Source: Flavobacterium saccharophilum (GTDB lineage: Bacteria > Bacteroidota > Bacteroidia > Flavobacteriales > Flavobacteriaceae). From it: a stretch of DNA of 64,000 nucleotides. The stretch spans positions 558,001 to 622,000 of the forward strand of contig NZ_FRBY01000003.1 in NCBI RefSeq assembly GCF_900142735.1. The letters run 5' to 3'. This document shows, one piece after another, positions 51,292 to 61,279 of the stretch. The notes under the pieces are model-generated. The model saw nothing but the letters and a program-made list of their open reading frames with translations, had not been told where the DNA came from and ran no database searches. A program made the position numbers and the translations under genes. Each line of letters starts with the position of its first letter. Within the stretch, counting starts at the first letter, position 1.

Positions 51292-51903
51292 GTTCTAATT
51301 GGTTTTTAGTTATTAATTGATTCTGGTTAGTTAATCTTTTATATATGTATATGCTACTATAAGTCACTTCTAAAACCTCTAATCTCCCCCTAAAACCTCT
51401 TCATTTTCATTAGCGAATTTATTAACTTTTGTATGAGTAAAAGAATTGAAGTCTATTTTTTTGACGTTTTACAAGCAGAATTATGGATTACAAAAATTAA
51501 ATTAACAATAATCGTTATTTGACATTAATACTGATTTAATTTTGAAAAATCCCTAACGCAATTTTGATAAAAATCAGAAAATTTTTAGGGTACACGATTA
51601 AAAACAGCACTAAAACAACCAAAAAAGAACCAATAAACGCATTAAAAAAAATAAAGACCCTAACAAAATAGGGGTAAATGAATTTTTTACAGAATTTATC
51701 ATTGAATTTAAATTTTTAAAAATATTTGAATGCGTTATATTTATGAATTAAAAATTCCTACAAAAAACAACAATCAAAAACCTTCTTAGAAGCTTAAAAC
51801 ACTCAATATAATTTTCAAATCAAAAGCGGAAAGTTTTACAATTAAAACAAAAAAAGCCTGCTCATAAACTGAACAGGCTGTTTTAAGTTAAAAATAACTT
51901 TTT
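51292..51903. promoter_or_regulatory. Long intergenic region with direct-repeat and CCCTA/TAGGG palindrome elements
   Basis: No gene is visible in 612 bases. CTAAAACCTCT occurs at 51370-51380 and again at 51390-51400, exactly 20 bases apart, about 80-110 bases upstream of the porin start. CCCTAA (51551-51556) and TTAGGG (51585-51590) bracket an inner AATTTTGAT/ATCAGAAAATT pairing, making a 40-base imperfect hairpin. CCCTA-ACAAAA-TAGGG lies at 51658-51673. I see no TAnnTTTG box on the minus strand close to the porin. A terminator for the GH5 gene is at the right end. Confidence 0.6.
51845..51884 (-). terminator. Terminator of the GH5 gene / end of the polysaccharide locus
   Basis: On the minus strand AGCCTG (51879-51874) pairs with CAGGCT (51860-51855), extended by TCA/TGA, followed by a T-rich run. 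Confidence 0.82.
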
Positions 51904-52869
51904 CTAGTCTTGTGAATTATATTTTCTTAAAAATTGACGAACTTGTATTCCGGATTCTTTTAAATCCTCATCTTTCCATTTTCCTTCAGATTTTGCAGAT
52001 TTGTTAAGAATAGAACACGTTTCTTCTTTATCAGAAACTGACCATGTTAGCCAACTTAGCTTTCGATCTTCCATCCATTCTATGTATTCCTTCCATGCTT
52101 TCCTATTTAATGATCCATCACCAGATGCTTCCATTCCTGCAGATTCTGAAATAAATATCGGAAGACCCATTTTCAGAGCTTCATCTGTCCTTTCTCGTAA
52201 TTCCTTACCGTGTGTGGCCGCGTAAAAATGCATGGTATACATTATATTACTGTATCCTTTTATAGGATCAGCGGCAGGAAGATTAACATCCTGATCCCAA
52301 TGTGGCGAACCAACCAAAATAATATTTTTCGAATCATTTTCTCGAATTACCTTTATTACTTCTTCGGCGTAAGCCTTAACTTCTGGCCAACCTTCGTCAT
52401 CTGGCTCGTTGAAAACTTCATATATTATATTGGGATACTTAGCATACTTTTTAGACATTTCTGCAAAAAAGACTTTAGCTTCCTTTAGATTAATATTATG
52501 ACTGTGCCAGTCGATAATAACATATATATCTGATTTAATTGCGCCATTTACAACGGCTTCAATTTTCTCTTTTGAAAATACCGGTTCTTTTATATAAGCC
52601 ATTTTCCCAAGTTCAATTCCCATTGCTGCACGAACCACATTACAATTAAAATCTTTCTTTAGCCAATCTACCGCCTTTTCATTATAAAATCTCGGCCACA
52701 TACTATGCCAGCCAAAACTCATTCCACGTAATACAATTGGATTATTATTTTGATCTGTTAATTGAGTTCCTTCCACATGAAGTTGCCCATGATGTTTTAC
52801 AAATTGCGCTTTTGAAGTACAAAACACAAACAGCATTATGAGTGTAAAAAAATTAGCTTTTGATTTCAT
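51904..52869 (-). CDS. Glycoside hydrolase family 5 (cellulase/mannanase-like)
   Basis: 321 residues with a signal peptide (MKSKANFFTLIMLFVFCTSKAQ). The GH5 TIM barrel has R80 in NCNVVRAAMG, DWHSHNIN (120-127), the acid/base E155 in YEVFNEPDDEGWPE, TMHFYAATHG near 212, and the nucleophile E242 in IFISESAG. The SWLTWSVSDK block closes the active site. The look is of GH5 subfamily 2, mostly endoglucanases, so the locus may also act on glucomannan. It follows the GH27 gene by 12 bases, and a terminator follows. There is no carbohydrate-binding module. Confidence 0.9.
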   Translation of the reverse strand: MKSKANFFTLIMLFVFCTSKAQFVKHHGQLHVEGTQLTDQNNNPIVLRGMSFGWHSMWPRFYNEKAVDWLKKDFNCNVVRAAMGIELGKMAYIKEPVFSKEKIEAVVNGAIKSDIYVIIDWHSHNINLKEAKVFFAEMSKKYAKYPNIIYEVFNEPDDEGWPEVKAYAEEVIKVIRENDSKNIILVGSPHWDQDVNLPAADPIKGYSNIMYTMHFYAATHGKELRERTDEALKMGLPIFISESAGMEASGDGSLNRKAWKEYIEWMEDRKLSWLTWSVSDKEETCSILNKSAKSEGKWKDEDLKESGIQVRQFLRKYNSQD

Positions 52870-52881
52870 TTTAAATCATGT

Positions 52882-54117
52882 TTAGGGAATTAACTTTAAT
52901 GCAATTACATCATGAGCAGCGATATCTGCCTGAAAATTCTTTTTTGTATTGCCAATCTCTTTATTCCTCCAAAGATCTTTTAATTTAAAAACCGACTTAC
53001 TGAAATCTGCTTCGTAGTCAAAATCAACATCTTTAATAGTATTCTTTTTCCAATCGAAGTTGATTTTTTTAGCAACGTCACTTCTGTTTAAAAATGTCAC
53101 AGCCCAATTTCCATCTGATAAAGGTTTCACCCAAACTTCTAAACCATCTTCTGCACTATACTTGAATCCCTGAACTCCTAATTTATCCTGATTCACCGCA
53201 ATTAGTTCTTTGTTAGTTAAAATGGCCAATGTTTCTTTAGACATTTTTCTGAAATCATTACCTGCAATTAAAGGTGATGCCATCATACACCACATTGCAA
53301 AGTGAGCTTTATCTTCAATATTTGTCATTCCATTACCCACTTCCATCATATCAAAATCATTCCAATGATCCGGACCAGAGTATTTACGAATGTCTTTTCG
53401 CATATCTACAATTTTCATAAACCCCCATGAAGACCAATTTCCTACCTCATGTTTGTACTCACAATCGAAACAAGGATAAATATCTCCTGAGATTCTCCAA
53501 AGATTCCCAACTGGTTTTCCCCATTCCCATGGTTGATTATCACCCCATTCACAAAGACTAAAAACAATTGGTTTACCAGCCGTTTTAAGTGCATTACTCA
53601 TTGTTGTGTAAGCTTCTTTGGCTGTAATACCTTGTGTATTACACCAGTCATATTTTAAGAAATCGATTCCGAGTTTAGCGTAAAAACGAGCATCCTGATA
53701 TTCGTAACCGCGTGTTCCCGGATAACCGGCACAAGTTTGCGTTCCTGCGCAATTATACAATCCAAATTTTAAACCCTTACTATGCACATAATCAATAACA
53801 GCTTTCATTCCTCCGGGAAACTTAGCCGGATCCGGAACCAAATCTCCATTAGTATCACGCTCTTTGGTCATCCACCCATCATCCAGTACTATATAATTGT
53901 ATCCTGCAGCAGCCATCCCGGATGAAACCATAATATCTGCCGTCTCCTTTACTAATTTTTCGTCGATATTGGTTTCAAAAGTATTCCAGGAATTCCAGCC
54001 CATTGGGGGTGTCATAGCCAAACCTTCAAATTTACCCGCTCCTTGCGCATGTGTATTTCCCTGACTAAAAACAAAACTCGAAAAACTCAAGGCAATTATT
54101 ATTATGATTCTTTTCAT
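52882..54117 (-). CDS. Alpha-galactosidase, glycoside hydrolase family 27
   Basis: 411 residues with a signal peptide (about 1-25). The start of the domain, MTPPMGWNSWNTFETNID, and YNYIVLDDGWM are classic GH27. The nucleophile is D157 in FLKYDWCN; the acid/base aspartate lies in HWNDFDMMEVGN (about 254-256). A C-terminal beta-sandwich domain (from about 320) closes the protein. It removes alpha-1,6-galactosyl side chains from galactomannan or galactoglucomannan, exposing the mannan backbone. It lies downstream of a hairpin terminator at 54144-54180. Confidence 0.93.
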   Translation of the reverse strand: MKRIIIIIALSFSSFVFSQGNTHAQGAGKFEGLAMTPPMGWNSWNTFETNIDEKLVKETADIMVSSGMAAAGYNYIVLDDGWMTKERDTNGDLVPDPAKFPGGMKAVIDYVHSKGLKFGLYNCAGTQTCAGYPGTRGYEYQDARFYAKLGIDFLKYDWCNTQGITAKEAYTTMSNALKTAGKPIVFSLCEWGDNQPWEWGKPVGNLWRISGDIYPCFDCEYKHEVGNWSSWGFMKIVDMRKDIRKYSGPDHWNDFDMMEVGNGMTNIEDKAHFAMWCMMASPLIAGNDFRKMSKETLAILTNKELIAVNQDKLGVQGFKYSAEDGLEVWVKPLSDGNWAVTFLNRSDVAKKINFDWKKNTIKDVDFDYEADFSKSVFKLKDLWRNKEIGNTKKNFQADIAAHDVIALKLIP

Positions 54118-54143
54118 CTTTAAAAATTCAAATTAATTATATC

Positions 54144-54180
54144 TAAAAAAAAGATTCCCTAATTGAGAAGATTAGGGAAT
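54144..54180 (-). terminator. Hairpin with T-tract inside the polysaccharide locus
   Basis: On the minus strand ATTCCCTAAT (54180-54171) pairs perfectly with ATTAGGGAAT (54163-54154) around a 7-base loop, followed by CTTTTTTTT. It lies between the glycan-binding protein gene (ends 54214) and the GH27 gene (starts 54117), so it may partly stop transcription before the enzyme genes. Confidence 0.8.
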
Positions 54181-54213
54181 ACTAGAACAAAACTCAAAAA
54201 AAACTAATGCTTC

Positions 54214-55266
54214 TTATTTTAAAAACAAACCAATATCATCTATAGAAAAGGTATTCTCTATACCGTCTCCGTCTGCATTCTTAGTCATATTTTGGAATGT
54301 AATATTCTGAACACGGTCTGAAGAAGATAATGCAGACCACGGAATGTCAAAAGTCTTCCATTCTGTTGTAACATTCAATACAGGAGCAGTTGCATCATTC
54401 CAATCTCCATTAAAAACAAATTTCACAGCACCAGGAACCGCTGCTTTTATTGTAACGCGAATACCTCCATAAGAACTTAATTGATCAAACCACGACCAAT
54501 CGCCCTGCAAACTTCCCCAGGCAGCCATTTTTGATTTTATATAAACCAATCCTTGTGCTGCCGTACCATCAACCGGATACGTATGATTATTCCAAGAAGG
54601 AAAAGTTAATCCGTAATAAGAGACATCATCATATATAGCAGACCCAATTGCAGCTTTAGAAACTGTTGATCCTGAAATATTAGTGACTGTAACGTACTTG
54701 TCTTTTGCATTAGCCGGCATTTTAAATTTGATTTCAGTTAAAGTAGAAGAAATCACAGGAACATCTTCCGTTCCAACTTTTATGACCGGGTTTAGGAAAT
54801 AATCTCCGTAAACAGTCACCACTTCCCCTTCTGAAGCATTTATCGGATTATAACTTCCAAATTTTGGTGTTGGCGGTGCTACCACAAAATCGTAGAGAAT
54901 AGTTCCGCGACCGGTAACAATCTTTAATTTATTACTAGCATTTGCATATGGCGTTTTCTCATCAATTAAAACAAATATTTCAGTGTCTGTAACCAGTACA
55001 GGATTGAAATAAGTGTCAAAATCATTAAAATAAATTTTCTTAACCGTTGAAAGACCAGTACCGCTAATGATATAATAGTTTTTAGGGTCACCAACTTTCG
55101 TTGGAACTAAATCACCTTCAACTGCTTTTGCTACACTTGTAATAGATGGCGCACCACCACTTCCTCCAGAAGCTGAGTCATCATTATCACAGGAAGAAAA
55201 CAATCCTATTACCATCGCAACCATTGCGAATAAAGGCAAAAGGAATTTTATTTTTATATTTTTCAT
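54214..55266 (-). CDS. Surface glycan-binding lipoprotein (SusE-position, IPT/TIG-type)
   Basis: The ATG at 55266 (MKNIKIKFLLPLFAMVAM) is preferred to a TTG nine bases upstream. About 350 residues. The lipoprotein signal ends LFSSC (C26), followed by acidic and glycine-rich DNDDSASGGSGG, a pattern linked to surface export in Bacteroidota. Two IPT/TIG-like domains (about 37-115 and 120-205: PTPKFGSYNPINASEGEVVTVYG) precede a C-terminal carbohydrate-binding region (about 215-350: WNNHTYPVDGTAAQG, WGSLQGDWSWFDQLSSYGG, FSIDDIGLFL). Its position directly after SusD fits a surface glycan-binding protein that captures the polysaccharide. Confidence 0.88.
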   Translation of the reverse strand: MKNIKIKFLLPLFAMVAMVIGLFSSCDNDDSASGGSGGAPSITSVAKAVEGDLVPTKVGDPKNYYIISGTGLSTVKKIYFNDFDTYFNPVLVTDTEIFVLIDEKTPYANASNKLKIVTGRGTILYDFVVAPPTPKFGSYNPINASEGEVVTVYGDYFLNPVIKVGTEDVPVISSTLTEIKFKMPANAKDKYVTVTNISGSTVSKAAIGSAIYDDVSYYGLTFPSWNNHTYPVDGTAAQGLVYIKSKMAAWGSLQGDWSWFDQLSSYGGIRVTIKAAVPGAVKFVFNGDWNDATAPVLNVTTEWKTFDIPWSALSSSDRVQNITFQNMTKNADGDGIENTFSIDDIGLFLK

Positions 55267-55285
55267 AATGTTCAAATTTTAATAA

Positions 55286-56884
55286 TTATTTAAAAGTGTA
55301 TGGAACTGGTGCCTGCAATAATTTTGGGTTTTTCGCCACCTCATTATCCGGATAATCCATATAAAAATCATTTGTAGCATGATCTTCACTATATATAGGA
55401 GTGTAATAGCGCGCACCATATCTGTCACCTCTATTTTGTTTTGACATAATATCGATAGCTTTAGCCTTATCAATACGTCCTAAATCAAACCAATAATCAC
55501 CTTCAAAACATAATTCTTTTCTTCTTTCCAAAAAGATGTCATTAAAAGTTATTGAAGTCAAGTTACTTAAACCAGCTCTTCTTCTAACTGCATTTATTGA
55601 ACTTAAAGCAGAAGCATCAGTAGTACTTGCTCCAGCACCCAGGACAGCTTCAGCATGAATCAACAACAACTCGGCATAGCGCATAACATAAGTGTTATTA
55701 TCCATCATTGCCCATCCATCGGCTTGACCGGTAACATTTCCGTTTACAACACCAATACAATATTTTTTAATCGCACCGCCTGAAGCCTGAGCCAAATCTT
55801 TACCCGTTGGAACCGTCAAACCAATTCCTTGTGTTGTCTTAATATTTGGATAAGTATCCCCACCAACCATTACAGTTTCATGTTTTCTTTTATCAGCAGC
55901 ATCATACAATGTAAGCATTACATCCTGACTCGGACCAAACACTCCCGCATAAGAGGCATTTGAAGTTGATAATGTACCGTCCTGAAAACCGAATTGTGTA
56001 TTACAATTATTCGCCGATCCGTAAGCGCCATCACCTTTCCATTGAATTGCAAAAATAGATTCTTCATTATTATTGTTTGCATAAGTAAACAAATCAGCAA
56101 AGCTTTTTGAAGACAATTGATCACCTCCTAAAAGTTTAAACTCACCGCTATTAATTACACTTTCAGCCATTGCTCTGGCATTAGCATAATCCTTTTGATA
56201 CAAATATACTTTTGCCAACATTGCTTTTGCCGAACCTTTAGAAACATGTCCGTTATTAGCATAATTAGCGCCTCTGTTTTTATCAACCAATAAATCAATT
56301 GCTTTTAAGTAATCCATTGTTATTAATTTGTAAATATCCGCAACAGTATTGGTGTTTACATAAGGATTACTTGTGTATTCTAAGGGATTTTCAATAATTG
56401 GCACTGGTCCCCACAATCTTACCAAATCAAAATAAGCAGTCGCTCTCATAAAATAAGCTTCTCCCATAGTATTATTTAAAACACTTGCAGAAACATCCGG
56501 ACCAACTCTCGTTTCCAAAAAGTTAATAATCATATTCGATTGTTGTACGTTTGCCCATAATGATGACCATCCGTTTACTAGCTCAGGATCACTTCCGTTT
56601 AATGAAAATGTTCTTAATCCACTAACATCCGGAGAACCGGAATACATATTTCCAGAACCTACTTCTAATGCCCACCAAAACTTATTATACATTTGAAACC
56701 AGGTCCTGCTGTACATACCATTTGTAGCTGATGTTACCTGATCGTTTGTGCTGTAATAAGAATCTAAACTTATTCCGTCTTCAGAAGGTCGGTCTGTAAA
56801 ATCGTCCTGACATGATCCAAAAGCCAATAGTGCCGTTGCCATAAGTAGCAAGCTATATCTATTTAAAAAAGATTTCTTTTTCAT
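55286..56884 (-). CDS. SusD/RagB-family nutrient-binding lipoprotein
   Basis: 532 residues. The lipoprotein signal ends LAFGSC (C25), followed by QDDFTDRPSE, a typical surface-export start. The SusD fold shows YSTNDQVTSATNGMYSRTW, TPR-like helices (EAYFMRATAYFDLVRLWGPVPI; KGSAKAMLAKVYLYQKDYANARA) and the C-terminal INAVRRRAGLSNL-x-FLERRKELCFEGDYWFDLGR signature. It forms the lid of the SusC transporter and binds oligosaccharide at the surface. It is encoded 13 bases after SusC. Confidence 0.95.
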   Translation of the reverse strand: MKKKSFLNRYSLLLMATALLAFGSCQDDFTDRPSEDGISLDSYYSTNDQVTSATNGMYSRTWFQMYNKFWWALEVGSGNMYSGSPDVSGLRTFSLNGSDPELVNGWSSLWANVQQSNMIINFLETRVGPDVSASVLNNTMGEAYFMRATAYFDLVRLWGPVPIIENPLEYTSNPYVNTNTVADIYKLITMDYLKAIDLLVDKNRGANYANNGHVSKGSAKAMLAKVYLYQKDYANARAMAESVINSGEFKLLGGDQLSSKSFADLFTYANNNNEESIFAIQWKGDGAYGSANNCNTQFGFQDGTLSTSNASYAGVFGPSQDVMLTLYDAADKRKHETVMVGGDTYPNIKTTQGIGLTVPTGKDLAQASGGAIKKYCIGVVNGNVTGQADGWAMMDNNTYVMRYAELLLIHAEAVLGAGASTTDASALSSINAVRRRAGLSNLTSITFNDIFLERRKELCFEGDYWFDLGRIDKAKAIDIMSKQNRGDRYGARYYTPIYSEDHATNDFYMDYPDNEVAKNPKLLQAPVPYTFK

Positions 56885-56897
56885 TTTTCTTTAATTT

Positions 56898-59800
56898 TTA
56901 AAATTCTACGTTAAGTCCAACTAAAAATGTTCTGGCAACCGGATATCTTCCGTTATCAATTCCTGACAAAAGAACATTTTGATTAAATGAACCAATTTCC
57001 GGATCGTAACCAGAATAGTCTGTAAACGTATATAAGTTTTGAGCTGATGCGTATAATCTTAATCTTGACATTTTATATTTTGAAATAACATCCTGAGGCA
57101 AAGAATAGCCCAGTGTAATGTTTTGGATTCTTAAATAAGAACCATCTTCAACATAACGATCAGAAATAAGTAAATTATTGTTTGCCGAATCTGCAATTGG
57201 ACGAGGATTATTACTACCCATATTAGTTGCCGAATAATAATCTAAAGCTTCGACTAATTGATTGTCATATAAAGATGCATTAGTTGTACCTCCTCTTCTG
57301 GTTAAGTTCATTACATCATTTCCGTACGATCCCTGAAGAAAAACAGAAAGATCTACATTTTTATATTTGAAGTTATTGGTAAAACCGTAAGTGAATTTTG
57401 GATGCGGATTTCCGATAAACGTTTTATCATTTGCATCAATTTTTCCATCATTATTAACGTCCACATATCTTACATCTCCTAAAGCTGTTTCTCCGGCTCC
57501 GGTTCCTACTGGCTGACCAAATTGAATTGGTGCGCTATTTAAAGCTGCCTGATCTTTGAATAAACTAGCTGTTTTATATCCGTAGAATAATCCAATTGGA
57601 TTTCCAACTGTTGTATTAGTAACCACAACTGGCTGATATCCATTCGTATTTACTTCCTGAGTTAATACAATTCCGTTAGCAATTTCATCTAAATTATTCT
57701 TATACTGCGAAATAACCATAGAAGCATTCCAGTTGAAATTACCCGTCGATCTCATATCATAACCTAATGTAAGATCAAAACCTTTATTACTCATTGTACC
57801 TAAATTAGAATATGGCGCAGAAACTCCTCCATATTGACCTCCTCCTCCAGTTAAATAAAGAGGCAATGGCACCTGAAATAAGAAACCTTCAGATTTTTTG
57901 TCATAAACATCAAAACTTGCTGAAAATTTATTTTCGAACATTGTAAAATCTATACCAAAGTTGGTTTGATTCAATGATTCCCAAACTAAATCAGGATTTG
58001 GATAATTGGATGGAAGAAACCCGCTTCCTAAACCTGAATTCTGAGTTCCCAACATAGCAGAATAACTATTGTTTGGAATTTGTTGATTTCCTGTTTCTCC
58101 GTAACCAACTCTAAATTTAATATTGTCTACATATTTACGTGTTCCTTCCATGAAAGATTCGCTAGACAATCTCCATGATCCTGAAATTGCATTAAAAACA
58201 CCTTTCTGGTTGTCTGTTGTTGGATCAAATTTAGACGAAACGTCTTGTCTGATCGAAGCTGTAATACTGTATTTGTCATTAAAATCATAGATAACACGAG
58301 CAAAAAGTGATGAAAGCGAAGCACTACCTTTATATTGTGTAATTGTGTTATTATCAACATCGGCCAAATTAATCGTATGGATTGAATTGGTTTTAAAACC
58401 TTGAGCTGATGCAATTAAACCTTCCCAATGAGAATCATTTGCTTCCTGCCCGGCAAGAATTGTAAATTTATGTTTACCAATCGCTTTCTCGTACGTCAAT
58501 AAGTTTTTGATATTAGTTGAATACCAGTTTTGTCTTCTTACATCAAGATCTGCCAATAAATTAGTTTGGCTTCCCCAGGCGTATGAAGGTCTAAAATCAT
58601 CATTTTCAGAAAATTCAGTATTAGCAGCAATTTCAAGACGATATTTAAAACCTTTAAAAATTTCCGCTTCAGCATAAATATTTCCTAAGAAATTTTTTCT
58701 GACTAATTTATTTTCTCTGGTTAGCGCTTCCGCAACCGGGTTATAATAAGTTACACTTTGTTCTGATGAAGGTGGTCCCGCAAAAGATCCATCAGCATTT
58801 CGAACTGGAATATCAGGTGATTGTAATAATGTATTCGAAATTAACCCGGAGTAACTTTGATTTACTGTGATTCTTTCATTCGTAATACCTCCAGTAAGAT
58901 TTCCTCCAATTCTCAACCAGCTTTTAATTTTAGAATCTAAATTTAATCTTACCGTATATCTTTTTAAACCGGAATTTATAATAGTTCCTTCGTTATCCAA
59001 ATAACTTCCCGATAAATAATAGCTCGTTCCTTCTTTAGCTCCGGAAAATGATAATTGGTGGCTGTTTGAAAGCGCAGTTCTATAAACCTCATCCTGCCAG
59101 TTAGTTCCTGGACCTAATAATTCGGGATGAGAAAATTCCTGACGCGTTTGAAAACCCCATAATTTAGCCAGATTTGTTTTTAAAGTTGCATATTCAGGCA
59201 AAGTTAAAACGTCTAATTTATTAGTTACAGATGCAAAAGAAGTATAATTTTCATAGGATATTTTACCACTTCCTTTTTTACCTGATTTAGTTGTTATAAT
59301 GATTACTCCATTTGCCCCACGAGATCCATAAATCGCAGTTGCAGAAGCATCTTTCAAAATATCCATCGACTCAATATCATTTGGATTAATCATAGAAAGC
59401 GGACTCATAGCAGTATTTCCACTTCCTCCCGAAGAAGAAAAACCATCTCTTCCGGCCAATGTCTGACCACTTGTTGCTTTTCCTGTGGCGTCGCCAGAAA
59501 TTGGCACACCATCAATAACATATAATGGCTCATTTGTTCCGGTAATCGAGGTCGTTCCACGAACCCTTACAGAAGCCGCTCCCCCAGGTTGTCCTGAGTT
59601 ATTGGTTACAGAAACACCGGCAGCTTTTCCCTGAAGCATTTGATCAACAGATACTTGTTTTAAATTCTCTATGTCTGTCGATTTAACCGAAGATATTGCA
59701 CCGTTGACATCTCTCTTTTTCTGAGTTCCATATCCAATTACAACAACTTCTTTTAAATCTTCAGAACTTGATTTTAAAGAAACATTGATTTTTGTTCTGC

Positions 59801-60089
59801 CCGCGATCGCTATTTTTTGCGAATCGAATCCTATAAATGATACTACTAAAGTTCCATTGGCAGGAGCATCAATACTATATTTACCGTCAAAGTCTGATGA
59901 CGCTGTAGTTTTAGTTCCAACAACAGTAATGTTGGCACCAGGAATGGTCAGTCCCTTGTCGTCAGACACTACTCCTGATATTTTTACCTGAGCAGTAATA
60001 AAATTACTAGTCAGTAACAAGAATAAGATCAAAGGAACCGCTCTGTGGTTAGCGTTCCAATGAATAAAGTTAGTCATTAGTTTTTTCAT
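56898..60089 (-). CDS. SusC/RagA-family TonB-linked outer membrane protein
   Basis: 1063 residues. Signal peptide (to about TAQ33). A CarboxypepD_reg-like domain (35-110) and a TonB-box-like LKEVVVIGYGTQKKRDVNGAIS near 112 follow. The plug runs about 125-245, with QMLQGKAAGVSVTNNSGQPGG and VIDGVPISG, and a long barrel ends ARTFLVGLNVEF. It imports glycan oligosaccharides, powered by TonB. With SusD, the binding protein, GH27, GH5 and GH26 it forms a mannan-type utilisation locus. A minus-strand promoter box lies about 80 bases upstream. Confidence 0.95.
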   Translation of the reverse strand: MKKLMTNFIHWNANHRAVPLILFLLLTSNFITAQVKISGVVSDDKGLTIPGANITVVGTKTTASSDFDGKYSIDAPANGTLVVSFIGFDSQKIAIAGRTKINVSLKSSSEDLKEVVVIGYGTQKKRDVNGAISSVKSTDIENLKQVSVDQMLQGKAAGVSVTNNSGQPGGAASVRVRGTTSITGTNEPLYVIDGVPISGDATGKATSGQTLAGRDGFSSSGGSGNTAMSPLSMINPNDIESMDILKDASATAIYGSRGANGVIIITTKSGKKGSGKISYENYTSFASVTNKLDVLTLPEYATLKTNLAKLWGFQTRQEFSHPELLGPGTNWQDEVYRTALSNSHQLSFSGAKEGTSYYLSGSYLDNEGTIINSGLKRYTVRLNLDSKIKSWLRIGGNLTGGITNERITVNQSYSGLISNTLLQSPDIPVRNADGSFAGPPSSEQSVTYYNPVAEALTRENKLVRKNFLGNIYAEAEIFKGFKYRLEIAANTEFSENDDFRPSYAWGSQTNLLADLDVRRQNWYSTNIKNLLTYEKAIGKHKFTILAGQEANDSHWEGLIASAQGFKTNSIHTINLADVDNNTITQYKGSASLSSLFARVIYDFNDKYSITASIRQDVSSKFDPTTDNQKGVFNAISGSWRLSSESFMEGTRKYVDNIKFRVGYGETGNQQIPNNSYSAMLGTQNSGLGSGFLPSNYPNPDLVWESLNQTNFGIDFTMFENKFSASFDVYDKKSEGFLFQVPLPLYLTGGGGQYGGVSAPYSNLGTMSNKGFDLTLGYDMRSTGNFNWNASMVISQYKNNLDEIANGIVLTQEVNTNGYQPVVVTNTTVGNPIGLFYGYKTASLFKDQAALNSAPIQFGQPVGTGAGETALGDVRYVDVNNDGKIDANDKTFIGNPHPKFTYGFTNNFKYKNVDLSVFLQGSYGNDVMNLTRRGGTTNASLYDNQLVEALDYYSATNMGSNNPRPIADSANNNLLISDRYVEDGSYLRIQNITLGYSLPQDVISKYKMSRLRLYASAQNLYTFTDYSGYDPEIGSFNQNVLLSGIDNGRYPVARTFLVGLNVEF

Positions 60090-60400
60090 AATAAATGTTG
60101 GTTAGTTTAAATTTGTTATTCATAATTAGTTAATAAAAAGGGTATGATTTATTTTCTAAATTATTTAACAAATCTATAACAGAACCAAACATCAAATCAA
60201 TAGTATTATATCATTTAATGATAATATTTTTACTATATCAGTTTAAAAAAACATATATGAAAATAAAAACATTAAAAAATTGCATTTTTCGTAATCACAC
60301 CATCATGAATCAGTATAAATTATAAATTAAAACTAACGAATCATCGAAAAAGCAAACGATTTCGTTAAAAATAATATTTGTTTGTGCAAAAAAAGTATCA
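60090..60400. promoter_or_regulatory. Upstream region of susC-like operon: -7 box and AT-rich palindrome
   Basis: No gene is visible. The minus strand has TAGATTTG (60176-60169), matching TAnnTTTG, with a TTTG at 60196-60193, 16 bases upstream. The leader to the start codon is about 75 bases. A perfect 6+3+6 palindrome TATCAT-TTA-ATGATA lies at 60209-60223. TATATCA occurs at 60207-60213 and 60234-60240, and the same word recurs upstream of the GH26 gene, so it is a candidate half-site for the AraC regulator. Confidence 0.5.
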
Positions 60401-61279
60401 TTACAAAATACGTTTTAATCCAGAAAAATCTTCTCTATATTGACTAGGTGTACAATTTTTAATAGCTTTAAAACTACGATTAAAGTTGGCGATATTATTA
60501 AAACCTGATTTAAAAGCAACTTCTGAAACGCTCATATCTTTTTCAACCAACCAACGCGCCGCGTATCCAATCCGAATATCATTTATATAATTGACAAAAG
60601 TTTTTCCGGTTCGCTTTTTAATAAATCTGTTAAAGGAAATTATCGACATACTGGCAACACCGGCAACATCTTCTAAAGTAATTTTTTCAGCAAAATGTTT
60701 TTGGACATATTCATAAACCAATTTCATTTTATCATAATCATCAAACGTATCATAATCTACAGTATAAGTAGAAAGCAAACGTTGATTTCTTGAATTAGCC
60801 AGATCATATAACAAGGAAGTAATTTCCAAAAAATAATCCATTCCGTCTAGTTTAGAAAGCCTTACAAGCCTCGGCGTTAATTCTTCGGCCACTTTTTTAG
60901 AAAATAAAATACCATGAATCGAACGATTAAACATATCGCGAATCGGATTCATAATTCGCCTGGACAATAAAGATTCATGAAATAAATCATTATGAAACTG
61001 AATTGTAATTTCATGAATCTTTTTACTTGTACATTTACTTAATTCCCAACCATGATATAAATTTGGCCCAATTAAAACCAATTCGACACTGTCAATTTCT
61101 TCTATATTATCTCCAACAACACGCTTTACTCCTTTTCCATTTAAAATAAAATTGATCTCAAATTCCGGATGATAATGCACCGGAAAATCAAAACTGTCTT
61201 TAACTCTGTCGAAAACCAAAAAACTATCTCCTTCCGAAAGCGGAGCAATTTCCCTGTAAAAATTTTTAGCACTACTCAT
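60401..61279 (-). CDS. AraC-family transcriptional regulator with cupin domain
   Basis: The ATG at 61279 (MSSAKNFYREIAPLSEGDSF) is preferred to an upstream TTG. About 292 residues. An N-terminal cupin (15-110: DFPVHYHPEFEINFILNGKGVKRVVGD) has the usual YHxHxE-like HYHPEFE. The C-terminal AraC HTH pair (about 195-290) has KITLEDVAGVASMSIISFNRFIKKRTGKTFVNYI and VSEVAFKSGFNNIANFNRSFK. It likely senses a sugar and controls both the SusC operon and the divergent GH26 gene. It shares its upstream region with the GH26 gene. Confidence 0.92.
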   Translation of the reverse strand: MSSAKNFYREIAPLSEGDSFLVFDRVKDSFDFPVHYHPEFEINFILNGKGVKRVVGDNIEEIDSVELVLIGPNLYHGWELSKCTSKKIHEITIQFHNDLFHESLLSRRIMNPIRDMFNRSIHGILFSKKVAEELTPRLVRLSKLDGMDYFLEITSLLYDLANSRNQRLLSTYTVDYDTFDDYDKMKLVYEYVQKHFAEKITLEDVAGVASMSIISFNRFIKKRTGKTFVNYINDIRIGYAARWLVEKDMSVSEVAFKSGFNNIANFNRSFKAIKNCTPSQYREDFSGLKRIL

